Shown piece after piece: positions 60,801 to 64,000 of a DNA stretch of 64,000 nt. Under the pieces are notes generated by a model. It ran no database searches. It saw nothing but the letters and a program-made list of their open reading frames with translations, and was not told the DNA's origin. Each line of letters begins with the position of its first letter. Positions within the stretch are counted from its first letter, which is position 1. The stretch covers positions 7,518,033 through 7,582,032 of the forward strand of contig CM076260.1 of the NCBI GenBank assembly GCA_038380795.1, in the 5' to 3' direction. The position numbers and the translations under genes are program-made. The DNA comes from Pyrocephalus nanus. Its lineage: Eukaryota > Chordata > Aves > Passeriformes > Tyrannidae.

Positions 60801-63800
60801 GGCGACCACGCAGTCAACGATGAAGATGAATACATGTGTGTCTGTCTCCTGACCAGAAGCCAGATTAAAATGAACAAAATCCCTCACTAAATGGATCAAG
60901 GAGCCAAGAAGTTTATTGTCTGAGATGATGTCATAGCAGAGTGCATAGAGAGGGTACAGAGGGGAAAAACTGGCCTTTGTTTTCTTCTTGCAGCTAGGAC
61001 TGATTTACACACTGTTTAGTAGAAATTGAAGTTATGCTTACATAAATTTATGTTCAGTCTTTATACAAATGATATGTATTTTTTTCTTTCTAGCCTTAAA
61101 ACTTGGAAAGTGTTCTGGCTTCATATTAAAGCATTCTGACAAGAAAAGTGCATCAAAATGTTCTAAAGTTTTCAGAAACAGAATTGTAATACAAGGTTTG
61201 TAAATCCAGTGGAATTCATTCACACTGTGAAAAAATTGAGGATACTGTGACCATAAGTGGTTAAATTTGTGATTTATATCTACTAATGTCTGATGTTTTC
61301 AGATACTGAGTTGTGATTGCTGGTAACATTTACTTGGCAATTGAAATGATTTTTCTCAGTCATCTCAAAACACAAATCAAAAATGTTGATCAAGAAAACT
61401 TACGAATTTATTGTGAAATAAACACTCTTAAATCATGTCAGCGTACTAGTTAGACATTTTGGAAATGTATACAAGATTAGCTTAATTTAATTAGCCAAGA
61501 AAGCATTAGCAGTGCCTTAAGAGCTACTTGAGGGCACGGTGATAATTGTAACACATGATCCTCGCTAAAAGTAGTGCTGCCAACATCGTTCAACTTGCTC
61601 AGTGGCAACGTAGAGCTCTCCATTGTGCTTAATTGCTAATGGGAGCAAACAGGGGCTGGAGGATTGACATCGGGTGCTGCAGTGTGGGAAGGTAGAAAGC
61701 TAAGCAGCGTATTTGTGCTCTGTGATGCCAGTACATCTCAGTGTCTCTTATTGTAATTCCTCAGTCTGTAGCAATAGAAATGTTTTCTGATTTCTGGGTG
61801 GTAACGTAGATTTTGTAGCATAAACTCGTTGCTGTGTTTTACTCCTTGAAAGGCCTTTAATGGTCAGTTGTTGAAAACATAGAAAAATAGCTTAAAGAAA
61901 ATATTATTAATTCTCTTAAAATACAAGTTTCAAATATAACCCATAGAGCTTTCTAAAAACTAAGTTTTCCTTTATGGAAGAGCCTGATTCAGTTTAACAA
62001 GTTTTCTTTTTTGTCTGTGCAAAGTGTCTGCTGGTGTTCTGGATGCTCTGCTATTTCGAGTAAAACTGTAAAAAAGCTAGATTTTCCTCCTTTGCTGGAT
62101 AAATGACACTTGCTGGCCACCTGCATGTAAAGCTCTTACAGGAAAAAAAGCTTCTCTCCGATATCTGTGTTTTAAAGAATGGATCTGCCTTCCTGTTTGA
62201 GTTTACAGTACCATCAGTAAAGGTGCTGAGGTTAATGCTTTTACAGTTCTTTGAAATACATCCTGAAATAAGAGAGTCTTGTGAAGTTATTCCAAACAAT
62301 TTAATTTAAAGGAAGAGTCCCAGGAAAGCTCATATTTTCGGTGTGTAATAAAATATCAGGTTCTTTCTGGTTTAGTGGTCTGCTGCTCTTTTGGGACTTA
62401 GCAGGGGAAAATCAGTGATCTAAAACGAATTGTGCAGGCTGTTCCTTGGTAGCATGGTGTTAATACAGCTGTGAGCAGTGGGAAATGGAGCAATTGTCGG
62501 AAGCAATCTGTGTTCAGGGTTCTATCAGAATACCATACAGCTGGTATTTGTAATCCTTTCATGTTCCTAAGAGGGTGTCCTGAGCTTGAATTCTTCCTAT
62601 GTGTCCTGCCAAATCAGTCTGGGCCCCTGTCAGGGGGTCACCTCCAAAGTGACACAGTCAGGGCACCTCCAAAGTGTCCATGGCTTGTTTTGGGAGGCAG
62701 GGGTACATCCTGGAGGAAGCTGGTTATCCTTGGTGTCACACTGTTCCAGGGCCTTCAAAGGAAGCAATATAAAGACATCCAGTGAGCGGATGAGAACTCC
62801 AAAGAATACTCAGGAAACGGTGTTGATGTTTGGTGTGCTGCATTGCTTCCTCTGAGTATTGGGCTTGTCCCCAAGTAATATTGAAAGCTGCTTCTCCAAC
62901 TACTTTGTCTCAATCTGAACTTGAAGCAGAAGGCTTGACCCGTGGCCGAGACAGCCCATGACAATTCTGCAGGAGTGGCATACAGCTTGGGGTTATGCAA
63001 GATAATTAGCTCAGGTAATTACATTCTGATCAGCTGCATCCCCCCGCAGTTTCAGTTGGATGTGGTATGATTTTGCACATCCTGTCCTAAATTGTGGAGT
63101 GTTTGCCATGCTGTGGAAAAGTTTTAATTCCAATCTAATGATGCTTTAAATGATTTCTATGTAAAACTTCATAAAAACCTTCTCATACTAAAGCTTCCAG
63201 CAAGTAGGCTTCAATGAGCTGAAGCTTTCACTGCTCTTATTTTGCAGCTGTGACCCTTTTAAAGGTTGCTGATCATTTATTAGATGTTTTAGCTCTAATG
63301 GATTACTTTGTGTGTGGGTAATACCACTCATGAACCCATTTATTGCAAAGGGAGCTGACAATATGTTTTTAGCCTCTTTTTGTGTACACTTCATGCTTTA
63401 CTGCTTTTTCTAAACAATTTTTCAGTCTGACTTCACTCTTGAAATATTGTCTTTATTACCTTTGATGGGATTTTCATGGTTTATTTTAACCATTAATTCT
63501 GCTTTAAATTGTTCAAGTATTGTTTTGCATTTATACTTGCTTGGATCCTGAATAAATCTAGTTTCTTTTTGCTTGGTAGCTATTTAAACAGGCAACTTTT
63601 CAACCTGTTGTAAGATTAACGTGTAATCTTCTGTAAGCCTTTTGATTTTACACTGCTGAGTATGTGGATGCTATAATAACTTCAATTCCAGCTGAACTGG
63701 TATGAAGGTATGAAGGAGGCAGTTTTAGTTCTCCTATCAGAAGTACAGAATTTAAAAGCTTCTCCAAGTTCTGTAATTCTTTTTGTAGTCTGTACTGAAT

Positions 63801-64000
63801 TTTGTCGTTTTATCTTTATGCTTCTAGTAGTGTCTGCTAACAGTCTAACTAATCTAAATCTTTGGTGCAAAGTTTGTGTCCAGTTGCAGTTGGAGCAGAT
63901 GCTTTGGTTTGGGTGTTCTCATAACTTGGGAAATGGGCTTTTTGCTTTTTTTCCAGTCCCCAGTCAGTTCCCTCATTTTAAACGGATAAATTGTTGAGCC
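57810..64000 (+). other. ATAD2B: ATAD2B intron 1 (to window end)
   Basis: No sequence matching ATAD2B exon 2 was found. The intron holds a 23-base T run at 58,299-58,321, a CR1 fragment, and a 20-base T run at 60,053-60,072 followed by GCAG. It also holds two copies of CACCTCCAAAGTG near 62,640 and 62,667. Confidence 0.75.
58667..58862 (-). mobile_element. CR1 LINE 3' tail
   Basis: It begins GGTTGGAAAAGACCTCTAAG and passes ACCAAACACCACCTTGCCA and GGGCAGCCCGTTCCAATGTC, the reverse of a CR1 tail. Its wording is close to the copy at 29.1 kb, suggesting the same subfamily. Confidence 0.93.

Noticed and set aside
1..64000. tRNA, rRNA, CRISPR or bacterial operon features
   Set aside because: Nothing with the needed structure or repeat spacing was seen; the window is vertebrate genomic DNA.

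Overview
The window is vertebrate nuclear DNA, most likely from a bird. The evidence is the density of short CR1 LINE fragments, short GT-AG introns, three CpG-island promoters, and exons of three vertebrate genes in the order MFSD2B - UBXN2A - ATAD2B, which is the gene neighbourhood known from human 2p24.1-p23.3. No prokaryotic, phage or plasmid signal was seen. Species cannot be named from the sequence alone.

Layout. (1) Positions 1 to about 28.8 kb, minus strand: MFSD2B, a 12-TM major-facilitator lysolipid (sphingosine-1-phosphate) exporter. Ten coding exons were located by translation, splice sites and reading-frame continuity. They give 345 residues from a 14-codon first exon in a CpG island (28,676-28,717) to an exon ending at 4,943. 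The last part (about 160 residues in human) was not found and probably lies beyond position 1. (2) About 28.8-32.4 kb: the MFSD2B promoter, a CR1 tail, and the probable UBXN2A 3' UTR. (3) 32,469-45,744 plus a non-coding first exon near 49.6 kb, minus strand: UBXN2A, complete, six coding exons, 293 codons, with SEP and UBX domains (p97/VCP adaptor). (4) 49.0-50.1 kb: CpG island of the UBXN2A promoter. (5) 50.1-56.9 kb: AT-rich intergenic DNA without a supportable gene. (6) 56.9-58.3 kb: CpG island with ATAD2B exon 1 on the plus strand (coding 57,654-57,809). The rest of the window is ATAD2B intron 1.

Mobile DNA consists of CR1 fragments at 1-1,262 (two, head to tail), 9.15-9.69, 25.73-26.0, 29.1-29.3, 40.04-40.43 and 58.67-58.86 kb. 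All are truncated. The only one retaining much reverse transcriptase has lost the catalytic aspartate pair.

The three genes are not known to form one pathway: MFSD2B acts in the plasma membrane of blood cells, UBXN2A in p97-dependent protein handling, ATAD2B on acetylated chromatin. UBXN2A and ATAD2B are head to head. I found no convincing new biological system. The points most worth a second look are the UBXN2A C-terminal tail, the UBXN2A/ATAD2B promoter separation, the MFSD2B first exon with an E-box/GATA pair upstream, and a frame-changing alternative acceptor in MFSD2B.
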